DNA from: Dysgonamonadaceae bacterium
Lineage (GTDB): Bacteria > Bacteroidota > Bacteroidia > Bacteroidales > Azobacteroidaceae
Assembly (NCBI GenBank): GCA_031267615.1
Contig: JAIRYM010000017.1
Span: 1-42,148, forward strand
DNA length: 42,148 bases
Direction: 5' to 3'
The position numbers and the translations under genes were made by a program. Every line of letters begins with the position of its first letter. Position 1 is the first letter of the stretch. The notes below the pieces were generated by a model that saw nothing but the letters and a program-made list of their open reading frames with translations, made no database searches and was not told where the DNA came from. Positions 23,949-32,886 of this stretch are shown here, piece after piece.

Positions 23949-24551
23949 TTATATAATTGTTGTGATTTTGCTTATGTATTTTCCTATGATGTCAAATTCG
24001 AGGTTTACGACTGTTCCGGCTGTGATGTTGTGGAAATTTGTTTGTTCGTAGGTGTATGGGATTATTGTGGTCTGGAAACTGTTTTGCCTGGAGTTGCATA
24101 CGGTAAGGCTGACGCCGTTTACGCAGATTGATCCTTTTTCTACTGTTATGTATCCTTGTTTTGCTTTTTCTTTGTCGATGGTATATTGAAATGTATAGAG
24201 CCAACTTCCGGATGTGTCTTCTACCTGTGTGCAGATGGCGGTTGTATCGACGTGTCCCTGGACGATATGGCCGTCTAATCGTCCGTTTATTTGAATGCTG
24301 CGCTCTACATTTACTTTGTCGCCTGGTTTTAATGTTCCAAGGTTTGAGCGAAGGAGGGTTTCCCTGACTGCTGTGACGGTGTATGTGTTGCCTTCAACGG
24401 TGACTGTGGTCAGACAAACGCCATTGTGTGATATACTTTGATCTGTTTTTAAGCTTCCGGCGAATGTGCATTGAAGTCTTATATTGAGGTTGTCTTTATC
24501 GGGTGTGACGGCGATTACTGTTGCGACTTCTTCTACTATTCCTGAAAACAT
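23949..24551 (-). CDS. ribE: Riboflavin synthase alpha chain
   Basis: A 200-aa enzyme that makes riboflavin from two molecules of 6,7-dimethyl-8-ribityllumazine. It starts with the classic MFSGIVEE and has two lumazine-binding repeats: residues 1-95 (SHNGVCLTTVTVEGNTYTV, RSIQINGRLDGHIVQGHVD) and 96-195 (GSICVNGVSLTVC). Length matches the family. It lies between the family A gene (40 bp gap) and hflX (6 bp gap) on the same strand. Confidence 0.96.
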   Translation of the reverse strand: MFSGIVEEVATVIAVTPDKDNLNIRLQCTFAGSLKTDQSISHNGVCLTTVTVEGNTYTVTAVRETLLRSNLGTLKPGDKVNVERSIQINGRLDGHIVQGHVDTTAICTQVEDTSGSWLYTFQYTIDKEKAKQGYITVEKGSICVNGVSLTVCNSRQNSFQTTIIPYTYEQTNFHNITAGTVVNLEFDIIGKYISKITTII

Positions 24552-24591
24552 TTTTGTTCTTTTGTTAATATAATGTGAGGAAAAGGTTTTT

Positions 24592-25266
24592 TTATGGTAT
24601 TATCGCGCTTTTTATTTCGCTCCACGGTCCTTTTTCTCCGCGTGTATTTTCCCAGCGCAGGGCGCAGAAGAATTTTTTTCCTGCGTCTTTGATGTCAAAC
24701 TGGAATGTGTAGGGCGACCGTGTGTCGAACACCGAGTGTATCAGGTCGTTATATGATTCCGGATGGGTTTTAAGTATTGCCCACGTTATTTCTATTCCAT
24801 GAATAAAGGGCGGCCGGGCTGCTATTTGTTCCTGGTCGGAATAGCGATAGCGAAAGTGGACGTTAAGTCGGCTTCCTGTTTCTTGTTTAATGTCAAAATC
24901 TGCTTTCTCTGTTGGTTTCGGTGATGGCGTACGGGTCGTTTTATGAATCGGAAGACCTAACGTTTTGCGATTATTGTCTGTTACATTAAGGTTATAGGTG
25001 ATATAGCCTTTGATTACTTTCCTCAAAACGGAGGTAAATGTCTTGCGGGCGGTGTTTTTGGCAAAGACGATGGCAGATGTACGTGTCTGCGGATCGTTCG
25101 AGAGGGCATATTTGTCGTGATATTCTTCCTGTTCACTTAACAGTTCTTCCCATTTGTATTCCGGAATTCCCCAAACTTCATAACTTATTTTGGCGATGTT
25201 TACAAAGTTGACTTCCCACGCATAAAATTTGCTCTCTTCTACTGGAATGTAGTCATTATTTCTCAT
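24592..25266 (-). CDS. Family A protein (RWENTRGxKGP type), copy 1
   Basis: A 224-aa predicted soluble protein without signal peptide or membrane helix. The N-terminal two thirds are helical (MRNNDYIPVEESKFYAWEVN, YHDKYALSNDPQTRTSAIVF), with a proline-rich linker near residue 113 and a beta-rich C-terminal third (HGIEITWAI, FDTRSPYTFQFDI) ending ALRWENTRGEKGPWSEIKSA. The tail is shared with the protein at 34916-35596. I recall similar unnamed proteins in other Bacteroidetes but know no function. Its transcript appears to start at about 25584 and to carry eight 21-nt repeats before the start codon. ribE follows 40 bp downstream. Confidence 0.8.
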   Translation of the reverse strand: MRNNDYIPVEESKFYAWEVNFVNIAKISYEVWGIPEYKWEELLSEQEEYHDKYALSNDPQTRTSAIVFAKNTARKTFTSVLRKVIKGYITYNLNVTDNNRKTLGLPIHKTTRTPSPKPTEKADFDIKQETGSRLNVHFRYRYSDQEQIAARPPFIHGIEITWAILKTHPESYNDLIHSVFDTRSPYTFQFDIKDAGKKFFCALRWENTRGEKGPWSEIKSAIIP

Positions 25267-25285
25267 TTTTTTAAAATTTATTTGT

Positions 25286-25567
25286 TTATAATATATTAAT
25301 TTTTATTTCTTGTTTGTTCGTTTTGAAATTTGTATGACAGTTTTTAAAAGCTGTAAGACAGTATTGCGAAGATGTAAGACTGTTTTTAAAAGCTGTAAGA
25401 CAGTTTTGTGAAGATGTAAGACTGTTTTTAAAAGCTGTAAGACAGTTTTGCGAAGCTGTAAGACAGTCTTTAAAAGCTGTAAGACATTTTTTAAAATATT
25501 GTCCTACATATTTTAAAACGGGGTTTACCGCCATGCTGTTTTTTCTGTATATATAATAATGTGTCAT
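25286..25567 (-). CDS. Possible leader ORF across repeat array 1 (93 aa)
   Basis: The first ATG after the predicted transcription start opens a 93-codon frame through the array, ending 20 bases before the family A start. The peptide is built of seven-residue repeats such as CLTAFKN and SLTSSQN. Because the repeat is exactly 21 bp, an open frame persists automatically, so translation is not implied by openness alone. A second frame through the array is also free of stops. It is listed because of its placement between promoter and gene. Confidence 0.25.
   Translation of the reverse strand: MTHYYIYRKNSMAVNPVLKYVGQYFKKCLTAFKDCLTASQNCLTAFKNSLTSSQNCLTAFKNSLTSSQYCLTAFKNCHTNFKTNKQEIKINIL
25331..25519. 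repeat. Repeat array 1: eight 21-bp tandem units plus a degenerate ninth
   Basis: Units start at 25331, 25352, 25373, 25394, 25415, 25436, 25457 and 25478, each exactly 21 bp; a diverged ninth follows at 25499. The core is TGTAAGAC(A/T)GT. With the preceding C, most copies give the dyad CTGT-AAG-ACAG. Two sub-types alternate at the 3' half: TTTTTAAAAGC and TTTTGCGAAGA. There are no spacers, so this is not CRISPR. The array lies inside the predicted 5' leader of the family A gene (24592-25266). Confidence 0.95.
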
Positions 25568-25590
25568 TATATTTTATATATTTCCGGCTA

Positions 25591-25598
25591 CAAAGGTA
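25591..25598 (-). promoter_or_regulatory. Promoter of array 1 and family A copy 1 (TTTG-N20-TACCTTTG)
   Basis: TACCTTTG on the minus strand with TTTG about 20 bases upstream, a good Bacteroidetes promoter. It is on the far side of the array from the gene, so the array would be transcribed as part of a leader of about 320 nt. Confidence 0.75.
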
Positions 25599-25743
25599 AT
25601 ACATATATTTTGATTTTCCAAATTTTTTCGCATTTTTTTTAAAAAAATTCGTTATTAAGAATGATTCCGAATTATTTTTATTTGTCCATTATCATGAAAT
25701 ATATTATAAATAGAAGAAAAAAACTTGTTTGTTTGAAAAAATA

Positions 25744-25774
25744 TTTGTTATTAAAAAAAATTTATTTACCTTTG
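25744..25774 (+). promoter_or_regulatory. Promoter of the SDR - flippase pair (TTTG-N19-TACCTTTG)
   Basis: TTTG at 25744-25747 and TACCTTTG at 25767-25774, exactly 19 bases apart, the best consensus promoter in the window. The ATG is at 25814. The stretch between the two divergent promoters (25599-25743) is extremely AT-rich with no other feature seen. Confidence 0.8.
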
Positions 25775-25813
25775 TATGTAATAATTCTATTTTTTATCTA
25801 AAACATTTATATC

Positions 25814-26614
25814 ATGAACGGATTAAAAGGAAAAGCGGCCATCGTAACTGGTGGATCAAGGGGCATCGGAAAGGCAACGGCAGAGAGATTGCTGGCAGAG
25901 GGAGTAAGCGTGCTGTTTTGTGGACGCAATGAAAAAACAGGGGAGACGACGCTGTTAGAATTGAGGAAAAAGTATGGCGACAGGGTGCATTTTTTAGCCT
26001 GCGATATGGGAGAGAAGGAAACTCCGTCTATCCTGATAGCAAAAGGGAGAGAATTGTTTGGAGAATTAGACTTCTTAGTAAACAACGCGTTCCCGTTTAC
26101 GGCTAAAGCAATGGACGCGACGTATGAAGACTGGAAGCACACATTTATGTCAGGTCCCGCAGCGTATGCCCGAATGATCGCCGAGTTCGTCGGTCAAAGG
26201 AAGAGAAAAGAAGGAGCAATAGTGTGCGTGTCAAGTATATCGGGACATATTGCACAGCCCCTCAGATGGACATACAATGCAGCCAAAGGAGCAGTAAAGC
26301 AGCTCATCAGATGCGCCGCGCTCGACCTCGCGCCCTTTGTAAGAGTCAACTGTGTAAGCCCGGGCTGGGTATGGACAGATGAAGTGGCAAAGGCGACTCC
26401 TGATGGCACCCGGGAAAGCGTTCCTAAAGCCTGGGAAGAATACCATATCCTTCAACACTTGCAAGAGCCTTCACAGATAGCATCAGCAATCACATTCCTG
26501 TTAAGCGAAGACGCCGCCGTGATTACCGGTCATGACCTGTTTGCCGATTCGGGCTACCTCGCGATGGGACCGGAAGGACTGGGGAAAACTGCTAACTTCG
26601 CAGGAAGTAACTGA
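25814..26614 (+). CDS. Short-chain dehydrogenase/reductase (SDR)
   Basis: A 266-aa classical SDR with a Rossmann fold: nucleotide-binding TGGSRGIG at residues 12-19, NNA (90-92, in LVNNAFPF), a serine pair at 140-141, and the catalytic Tyr154-xxx-Lys158 (TYNAAKG), with PGWVWTDE after it. The Arg38 in FCGRNE suggests NADP preference. Substrate is unknown. The next gene, a polysaccharide flippase, starts 9 bases after its stop, so the pair could act in surface sugar or lipid synthesis. It reads richer in G and C than the flanking spacer, but this proves nothing about transfer. Confidence 0.9.
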   Translation: MNGLKGKAAIVTGGSRGIGKATAERLLAEGVSVLFCGRNEKTGETTLLELRKKYGDRVHFLACDMGEKETPSILIAKGRELFGELDFLVNNAFPFTAKAMDATYEDWKHTFMSGPAAYARMIAEFVGQRKRKEGAIVCVSSISGHIAQPLRWTYNAAKGAVKQLIRCAALDLAPFVRVNCVSPGWVWTDEVAKATPDGTRESVPKAWEEYHILQHLQEPSQIASAITFLLSEDAAVITGHDLFADSGYLAMGPEGLGKTANFAGSN

Positions 26615-26623
26615 AGATAAAAC

Positions 26624-28120
26624 TTGTCAGTGTCTAACCAGTTAGAACCCGGATTAAAGCAAAAGACTGCCAGAGGATTATTCTGGGGGGGCTTCAGTAT
26701 CGCCGTTCAACAGGCAGTGGGATTAATCTTTGGCATCGTGTTCGCCAGACTGTTAAGCGAAGAGGACTACGGACTTGTTGCAGAACTGTCCATATTCACC
26801 GGTATTGCCGGCACGATAATCAATAGCGGATTTTCCACCGCTCTGACAAACAAACAGGACGCATCAGACAAAGACTATAATTCCGTGTTCTGGTTTTCGG
26901 TCATCGCGGGTTCCGTAATTTATATCGCGCTCTTCTTTTCCGCTCCTCTGATAGCGCAGTACTTTCACGAGCCTTCACTGACATTAATTTCTCGCGTCCT
27001 GTTCCTTACATTTCTCATCGGAGGAATTTCCACGTCCTCATACACATATTTATATAAAAACATTAAAATAAAACAGCTGGCAATAATAGACATAATGTCA
27101 CTCATAACAGCCTGTCTGTCCGGACTGCTACTCGTTCTTAATGGCTGCGCATACTGGGCGCTTGTCATCCAGACCTTAATATTCATAACCCTCGGCTCAA
27201 TATTAAAAATAATTATCTCCCCGTGGAAGCCGTCGCTTTCTTTAGACCTGTCCCCGTTAAGAGCAATGTTCCCCTTCAGTATAAAGATCCTCGTGACGTG
27301 GATTTTTATACAAATAAATAATAATATATTTTCAGTAATCATCGGAAGAATGTTCGGAAAACGAGAAACAGGCATCTACAGTCAGGGACAGAAATGGGCA
27401 TCGATGGGCTGTTCACTCGTAACGACAATGATATCATCCGTCACACATCCTGTGCTCGTCCGGACCGGCTACGATAAAGCCCGTCAGGTAAATGCTCTTC
27501 GCAAGCTGATCCGCTTTGGAGCCTTTGTATCATTTCCTTTACTGTTAGGACTTGCATTTGTCTCCGATGAATTTATAATAATCACGATCGGAGAAAAATG
27601 GTTACCTTCCTCACCTTACCTTCAGCTGTTCTGTATCTGGGCGTCCATGCAGTTTCTTTCAACAATATTTACCAGTCTTATTTTTACCCACGGGAAATCC
27701 AACATATATATGAACGTAACAGTAATAACAGGCACAGTTCAGATCGTGTCAGTCATTCTGCTTGCATCGTCAGGCATATTCACGATGATAACCGTCTACG
27801 TATCAATATCATTATCAAGCCTGTTCGTATGGCATCACTATGTAAAAAAATTAGTTGGAATAAAACTTGCAGAAGCAGTAAAAGACATTTCTCCGTATCT
27901 GATTATCACCGTCGGATGCTTCATAATAACAGCATTAATCACACAGCAGATAAAAAATATATACATTCTTTTTGCTGCTAAAATAATTATATCAGGAAGT
28001 CTTTATATAATTGTTTTGAAGACCATCAATTCCATTATATATAAGGAAAGCATTGAGTTTCTGAAGCAGTTGCTCAAATCATTTCAGCCCAGTTTTCGCG
28101 GTCGAGGTTACGATAGCTAA
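26624..28120 (+). CDS. Lipopolysaccharide/polysaccharide flippase (Wzx-like)
   Basis: A 498-aa inner-membrane protein with about 14 helices. The start GLKQKTARGLFWGGFSIAVQ, followed by GIVFARLLSEEDYGLVAE, is typical of the polysaccharide transporter group that includes WzxC-like flippases. There is no ATG near the natural N-terminus: translation must use TTG (26624-26626) or GTG (26630-26632), 9 to 15 bases after the SDR stop, which suggests coupling to the SDR. The 3' end overlaps the convergent comM gene by 47 bp. No glycosyltransferases are adjacent. Confidence 0.9.
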   Translation: MSVSNQLEPGLKQKTARGLFWGGFSIAVQQAVGLIFGIVFARLLSEEDYGLVAELSIFTGIAGTIINSGFSTALTNKQDASDKDYNSVFWFSVIAGSVIYIALFFSAPLIAQYFHEPSLTLISRVLFLTFLIGGISTSSYTYLYKNIKIKQLAIIDIMSLITACLSGLLLVLNGCAYWALVIQTLIFITLGSILKIIISPWKPSLSLDLSPLRAMFPFSIKILVTWIFIQINNNIFSVIIGRMFGKRETGIYSQGQKWASMGCSLVTTMISSVTHPVLVRTGYDKARQVNALRKLIRFGAFVSFPLLLGLAFVSDEFIIITIGEKWLPSSPYLQLFCIWASMQFLSTIFTSLIFTHGKSNIYMNVTVITGTVQIVSVILLASSGIFTMITVYVSISLSSLFVWHHYVKKLVGIKLAEAVKDISPYLIITVGCFIITALITQQIKNIYILFAAKIIISGSLYIIVLKTINSIIYKESIEFLKQLLKSFQPSFRGRGYDS

Positions 28121-29618
28121 TTGCTTCAGCAATATATTCCTGTTTGATGTCTCTTTCACCTTCGAGGTCTGCAATAGTTCGAGACACGCGCAATATTTTA
28201 TCATAAGCGCGAGCAGATAAAGAAAGTCGTTCCATAGCGTTTTTCAATCTGGCAAGCCCGGCAGCATCCGGCATAGCATATTTGTTTAAGAGGCGGGCAG
28301 TCATTTGAGAGTTGCAGTATATTCCTTCTTCGTTTTTGAACCGGTCAGTTTGAATCTGCCTCGCACTAACAACGCGGTCGCGAATTTCTTCACTTGATTC
28401 TGTCGGTCGAACATTAGATATTGCCTCAAACTTCACCGGGACGATCTCAACCTGAATGTCGATACGGTCCATAAGCGGTCCTGAAATACGGTTCAGATAT
28501 TTCTGCACCTGTTGCGTTGAGCATGTGCACGCTTTGTACGGATTGTTGTAATGACCGCACGGGCAGGGATTCATTGCAGCGACAAGCATAAACCCGGCAG
28601 GAAATTCTACAGTCTGTTTAGCCCTTGCGACAGTAATTTTTCGATCTTCGAGCGGCTGGCGAAGTACTTCCAGCACCTGCCTGCTAAATTCGGCAATCTC
28701 GTCGAGAAACAAAACTCCATTGTGAGCCAGCGATATCTCTCCCGGCCGCGGATATGAGCCCCCTCCGACCATCGCGACGTGAGAAATAGTGTGATGCGGA
28801 ACCCGGAACGGACGTATGGCGATAAGCGAATCATTGTTGGTTATTTTTCCTGCCACAGAGTGGATCTTTGTAGTTTCGAGGCTTTCTCTTAAAGTAAGCG
28901 GGGGCAATATTGAAGGAATCCTTTTTGCAATCATACTTTTTCCGGCACCCGGACTTCCCACCATTATAATATTGTGTCCTCCCGCGCAGGCAATTTCTAC
29001 TGCGCGCTTTACATTTTCCTGTCCTCTTACTTCCGCAAAATCAGAGTCGATAAACGACTGTTTTTCGTAGAACTCCCTGCGAGGATTAACAACAGTACGT
29101 TCAAGAGTTATTTCATCATTGAAAAACTTTATTACTTCCGCAAGATTTTTGCAGCCGTACACTTCAAGGTCTTTTACTACAGCAGCTTCTCTTGCGTTGC
29201 TTGCGGGAAGAATCATTCCTTTAAAACCGCACTCCCTGGCTTTAATTGCGATCGGTAATACGCCATGCACGGTTTTAAGCGAGCCGTCGAGCGACAGTTC
29301 GCCCATAATTATAAAATCGCCGATGCGATCGTGTTCAATTTTTTCTGCACCGGCAAGTATTCCTATTGCAAGCGGCAGGTCGTATGACGATCCTTCTTTT
29401 CGTATGTCGGCCGGCGCCATATTGATAACTATCTGTCTACCGGGAAACTTGTATCCACTTTCGTTCAGCGCTGAATTTATGCGTTCGTGCGATTCTTTTA
29501 TACTTACGTCGGGGAGACCTACGAGGAAAAACTTGATTCCTCTGCTGCAATTGACTTCAATCGTAATAATTTGAGCATCTATGCCTTGCAGTGCGGCAGC
29601 ATAAGTTTTAACTAACAT
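28074..29618 (-). CDS. ComM/YifB-family Mg-chelatase-like AAA+ ATPase
   Basis: A 514-aa protein. The N-terminal ChlI-like domain (VEVNCSRGIKFFLVGLPD, then GSSYDLPLAIGILA) is followed by a AAA+ core with Walker A GSPGAGKSMIAKR near residue 220, Walker B GVLFLDEIAEF, and a zinc-like CPCGHYNNPYKACTCS loop; the C-terminus has the LSARAYDKILRVSRTIADLE signature. In other bacteria ComM is a branch-migration helicase for incorporating transformed DNA. It follows dapL on the same strand with a 57-bp gap. Confidence 0.93.
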   Translation of the reverse strand: MLVKTYAAALQGIDAQIITIEVNCSRGIKFFLVGLPDVSIKESHERINSALNESGYKFPGRQIVINMAPADIRKEGSSYDLPLAIGILAGAEKIEHDRIGDFIIMGELSLDGSLKTVHGVLPIAIKARECGFKGMILPASNAREAAVVKDLEVYGCKNLAEVIKFFNDEITLERTVVNPRREFYEKQSFIDSDFAEVRGQENVKRAVEIACAGGHNIIMVGSPGAGKSMIAKRIPSILPPLTLRESLETTKIHSVAGKITNNDSLIAIRPFRVPHHTISHVAMVGGGSYPRPGEISLAHNGVLFLDEIAEFSRQVLEVLRQPLEDRKITVARAKQTVEFPAGFMLVAAMNPCPCGHYNNPYKACTCSTQQVQKYLNRISGPLMDRIDIQVEIVPVKFEAISNVRPTESSEEIRDRVVSARQIQTDRFKNEEGIYCNSQMTARLLNKYAMPDAAGLARLKNAMERLSLSARAYDKILRVSRTIADLEGERDIKQEYIAEAISYRNLDRENWAEMI

Positions 29619-29675
29619 AGTTTAAAAAATTTGTTTGATGATTATTGTTTTATGATTAAAGGCTTTTACTGTTAA

Positions 29676-30869
29676 TTAAAACAATGTTTTTATCCTTTCG
29701 GTAGCCTCGACAGTAGATTCGCGGTTCCCGAAAGCAGTAAAGCGGAAAAATCCTTCTCCGGCAGAACCAAAACCTGATCCTGGAGTACCAACAACTTGAA
29801 TTTTGTTTAACAGCAGGTCAAAAAACTCCCACGAAGTCATCCTGTCGGGAGTTTGACACCATATATAAGGAGCATTTACTCCTCCGTAGCAGGTCAATCC
29901 CAGGCTTTCGAGAGCAGTTTTAATTATTTTGGCGTTAACCATATAATATTCAATGGCAGATCGAGTCTGTCTCTGTCCATCGGGAGAATAAACCGCCTCT
30001 GCGCCTCGCTGAACGATGTATGCAGTGCCGTTGAATTTGGTAGATTGCCGGCGTTTCCAAAGCGCGTTAAGCGATATTGTTTCTCCTTTTGACGTCTTAG
30101 CCTTAATTTCTTTCGGCACGACAGTATATCCGCATCTCAGACCGGTAAAACCAGCCGTTTTGGAGAAACTGCGAAACTCAATCGCTACCTGTCTCGCCCC
30201 TTCGATTTCAAAAATGCTGTGAGGGACATCCGGTTGAGAAATAAACGCTTCATAAGCCGCATCGAAGAGTATCAGTGAATTGTTGCGGATAGCATAATCA
30301 ACCCAGGGTTTCATCTGGTCTCGTGTCAGGACGGTTCCGGTAGGGTTGTTAGGATAACACAGATAAATCACGTCGGCAGATCGTTTTGGGAAAGGAGGAA
30401 CAAATCCGTTAGAAGGCATACATGGAAGCAGTTCGATTTTCCTGCCGGTCATCAGGTTGGTATCAACATATACGGGGTATGCCGGGTCTGTAATCGCAAC
30501 TGTATTTTCCTGTCCGATGATGTCGCCGATATTTCCCGTGTCACTCTTTGCTCCGTCGCTGATGATAATTTCATCTTCCTCGACGAGAATACCTCTGTCG
30601 ATAAATTCATGTTTAAGAATAGCCTGCACCAGGAAATCGTATCCGTAATCCGGTGCATATCCGCGCAGAGTACGGGCGTCAGCCATCTCGTCAGTTGCGC
30701 GATGAATAGCCTCAATTACGGCAGGCGCAACAGGCTGAGTAATGTCTCCGATACCAAGACTGATTACGGTTTTATCCGGATTTTTCGCCTTGTATTCTCT
30801 TACTTTTTTTGCTACTTCAGCAAAAAGATAATTGTTGCCTATTTCGGTATAATGCTCGTTTATTTTCAT
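29676..30869 (-). CDS. dapL: LL-diaminopimelate aminotransferase
   Basis: A 397-aa PLP enzyme that converts tetrahydrodipicolinate directly to LL-diaminopimelate for lysine and peptidoglycan synthesis. It begins MKINEHYTEIGNNYLFAEVA and has SLGIGDITQPVAP, RGYAPDYGYDFLVQAI, YPNNPTGTVL and the PLP lysine in FRSFSKTAGFTG, all characteristic of DapL rather than other class I aminotransferases. Length is normal. A -7 element lies just upstream, divergent from ung. Confidence 0.95.
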   Translation of the reverse strand: MKINEHYTEIGNNYLFAEVAKKVREYKAKNPDKTVISLGIGDITQPVAPAVIEAIHRATDEMADARTLRGYAPDYGYDFLVQAILKHEFIDRGILVEEDEIIISDGAKSDTGNIGDIIGQENTVAITDPAYPVYVDTNLMTGRKIELLPCMPSNGFVPPFPKRSADVIYLCYPNNPTGTVLTRDQMKPWVDYAIRNNSLILFDAAYEAFISQPDVPHSIFEIEGARQVAIEFRSFSKTAGFTGLRCGYTVVPKEIKAKTSKGETISLNALWKRRQSTKFNGTAYIVQRGAEAVYSPDGQRQTRSAIEYYMVNAKIIKTALESLGLTCYGGVNAPYIWCQTPDRMTSWEFFDLLLNKIQVVGTPGSGFGSAGEGFFRFTAFGNRESTVEATERIKTLF

Positions 30870-30890
30870 AAATTCTATGATTTATCAATG

Positions 30891-30898
30891 CAAAGGTA
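30891..30898 (-). promoter_or_regulatory. -7 element of dapL (TACCTTTG)
   Basis: Perfect TAnnTTTG match on the minus strand, 21 bases before the dapL ATG. Confidence 0.7.
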
Positions 30899-30952
30899 GA
30901 GCATTTTTTTTGAAAAAGTGCAGTATTTGAATGTAAATATAGAGAAAGTTCA

Positions 30953-30960
30953 TACCTTTG
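30953..30960 (+). promoter_or_regulatory. -7 element of ung (TACCTTTG)
   Basis: TACCTTTG, 19 bases before the ATG at 30980. A TTTG lies 23 bases upstream (30926-30929), slightly further than usual. Confidence 0.65.
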
Positions 30961-30979
30961 TCGGACAGTGTACATAATT

Positions 30980-31642
30980 ATGATTGACGTAAAAATAGAA
31001 TCTTCCTGGAAAGAGCGGTTAGGAGAGGAATTTGACAAACCCTATTTCAAAACCCTTACTGATTTTGTTCGTCAGGAATATTCAACAACACAAATCTTTC
31101 CGAAAGGAAGCCTTATTTTCAATGCTTTCGACAAGACGGCTTTTGATAAAGTAAAAGTTGTAATTCTTGGGCAAGACCCTTATCACGAGCCGAGACAAGC
31201 GCACGGACTTTGTTTTTCGGTAGACAACAATGTTGCGCTACCGCCTTCACTTGTTAATATATATAAGGAGTTAAAAGACGATTTGGGCGTTATTCGTACA
31301 TCCGGCAATCTTGAATGTTGGGCAGAACAGGGCGTTTTGCTCTTAAACTCAACGCTCACGGTTCGCGCACATCAGGCAGGATCACATCAGAATCGCGGAT
31401 GGGAACAGTTTACCGACGCCGTTATTCACAAAGTAGCCGAAGAGAAAGACAATATAGTATTTATTCTTTGGGGTGCTTATGCACAGAAGAAGGGAGCATT
31501 TATAGATCCTTTCCGTCATCTGATAATTAAGTCGGCGCATCCCTCGCCATTATCTGTTTTCAGAGGCTTTTTCGGTAGCCGTCCGTTCAGCAAAACTAAT
31601 GAATATCTGAGGCAAACAGGACAAATGCCGATAGAATGGTAA
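30980..31642 (+). CDS. ung: Uracil-DNA glycosylase
   Basis: A 220-aa family 1 glycosylase that removes uracil from DNA. The catalytic water-activating motif [20 protein letters not shown] is near residue 60, and the minor-groove loop [18 protein letters not shown] is near residue 185; [17 protein letters not shown] is also typical. The ATG at 30980 ([10 protein letters not shown]) is preferred to a GTG 12 bases upstream. ackA follows 36 bp later on the same strand. Confidence 0.97.
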   Translation: MIDVKIESSWKERLGEEFDKPYFKTLTDFVRQEYSTTQIFPKGSLIFNAFDKTAFDKVKVVILGQDPYHEPRQAHGLCFSVDNNVALPPSLVNIYKELKDDLGVIRTSGNLECWAEQGVLLLNSTLTVRAHQAGSHQNRGWEQFTDAVIHKVAEEKDNIVFILWGAYAQKKGAFIDPFRHLIIKSAHPSPLSVFRGFFGSRPFSKTNEYLRQTGQMPIEW

Positions 31643-31678
31643 AAATATAACAGTGAAATTTCTTTACAAATCATAATA

Positions 31679-32872
31679 ATGAAGATATTAGTATTAAATT
31701 GCGGCAGTTCATCTATCAAGTACAAATTGATGGATATGGACAAAGCAGAAGCTTTGGCGCAGGGCGGAATAGAAAAAATAGGACTTTCGGGTTCATTTCT
31801 TAAACTGACGCTGCCTGACGGGAACAAAGTTGTTCTTGAACGAGAAATAACAGAACATCAGACAGGTATTCGATTTATTTTAGATGTTATAGTTAGCAAA
31901 GAATATGGCTGCATCAAGTCGCTGTCGGAAATCGACGCGGTAGGACATCGAGTTGTTCACGGCGGCGAGAAATTCAGCGAAAGCCAGTTGATAACAAGCG
32001 AAGTGATTCGTAAAATCGTTGAGTGTATTGATTTAGCGCCATTGCACAACCCCCCTAATTTAAGCGGAATTGAAGGTATCAGGGAAATCTTGCCCAACGT
32101 GCCGCAGGCAGCAGTTTTTGATACCGCTTTTCATCAGTCGATGCCGGATTACGCATACATGTACGCACTCCCCTACTCTCTCTATGAAAAATACGCTGTC
32201 CGTCGCTACGGTTTCCACGGCACAAGCCATCGATATGTTTCCCGTCGCGCCTGCGAATTTCTCGGCGTGGATTATTACAAACAGCGCATAATTACCTGTC
32301 ATATAGGAAACGGAGCATCTATCGCAGCAATCGCTTATGGCAAAACAGTTGATACCTCGATGGGCATGACGCCGGTAGAAGGCTTGATGATGGGTACACG
32401 TTGCGGCGACGTCGATGCAGGCGTACTCACATATCTTATGGAAAAAGAACAGTTAGATGCACAGGGCGTTGCAGAATTAATCAACAAACAAAGTGGCGTT
32501 CAGGGCATCACCGGTATCTCGTCGGACATGCGCGAAGTCAGTGCAGCAGCAGAATCAGGCAACCGGCGAGCAAAGCTGGCGCTGCAAATGTATGACTACC
32601 GCATCAAAAAATACGTTGGCGCCTATACAGCAGTACTTGGCGGCTGCGACATCCTGGTCTTTACCGGCGGCGTAGGCGAAAACCAGTGGAAAACCCGCAA
32701 GTCTGTCTGCGAAGGACTGGAATACATGGGCGTCAAGTTCGACAACTCACGCAACGACGGCGTAAGAGGCATAGAAACCATTATCAGCGCCGACCATTCT
32801 GCGGTCAAAGCAGTCGTAATCCCGACAGACGAAGAGTTGCTGATTGCTCAGGACACATTAAGCCTGCTTTAA
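31679..32872 (+). CDS. ackA: Acetate kinase
   Basis: A 397-aa enzyme interconverting acetyl phosphate and acetate with ATP formation. Family motifs: MKILVLNCGSSSIKYKLMD at the start, DAVGHRVVHGGEKFSES, HNPPNLSGI, RRYGFHGTSHRYVSRRA, CHIGNGASIAA, DTSMGMTPVEGLMMGTRCGD and FTGGVGEN near the end. No phosphotransacetylase gene is next to it, although pta often is in other bacteria. It could share the ung transcript or have its own promoter, which I do not see clearly. Confidence 0.97.
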   Translation: MKILVLNCGSSSIKYKLMDMDKAEALAQGGIEKIGLSGSFLKLTLPDGNKVVLEREITEHQTGIRFILDVIVSKEYGCIKSLSEIDAVGHRVVHGGEKFSESQLITSEVIRKIVECIDLAPLHNPPNLSGIEGIREILPNVPQAAVFDTAFHQSMPDYAYMYALPYSLYEKYAVRRYGFHGTSHRYVSRRACEFLGVDYYKQRIITCHIGNGASIAAIAYGKTVDTSMGMTPVEGLMMGTRCGDVDAGVLTYLMEKEQLDAQGVAELINKQSGVQGITGISSDMREVSAAAESGNRRAKLALQMYDYRIKKYVGAYTAVLGGCDILVFTGGVGENQWKTRKSVCEGLEYMGVKFDNSRNDGVRGIETIISADHSAVKAVVIPTDEELLIAQDTLSLL

Positions 32873-32886
32873 ACACCATATTGCCT

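Noticed and set aside
25331-25519. Array 1 as CRISPR
   Set aside because: Units are directly adjacent with no unique spacers, and no cas genes are in the window.
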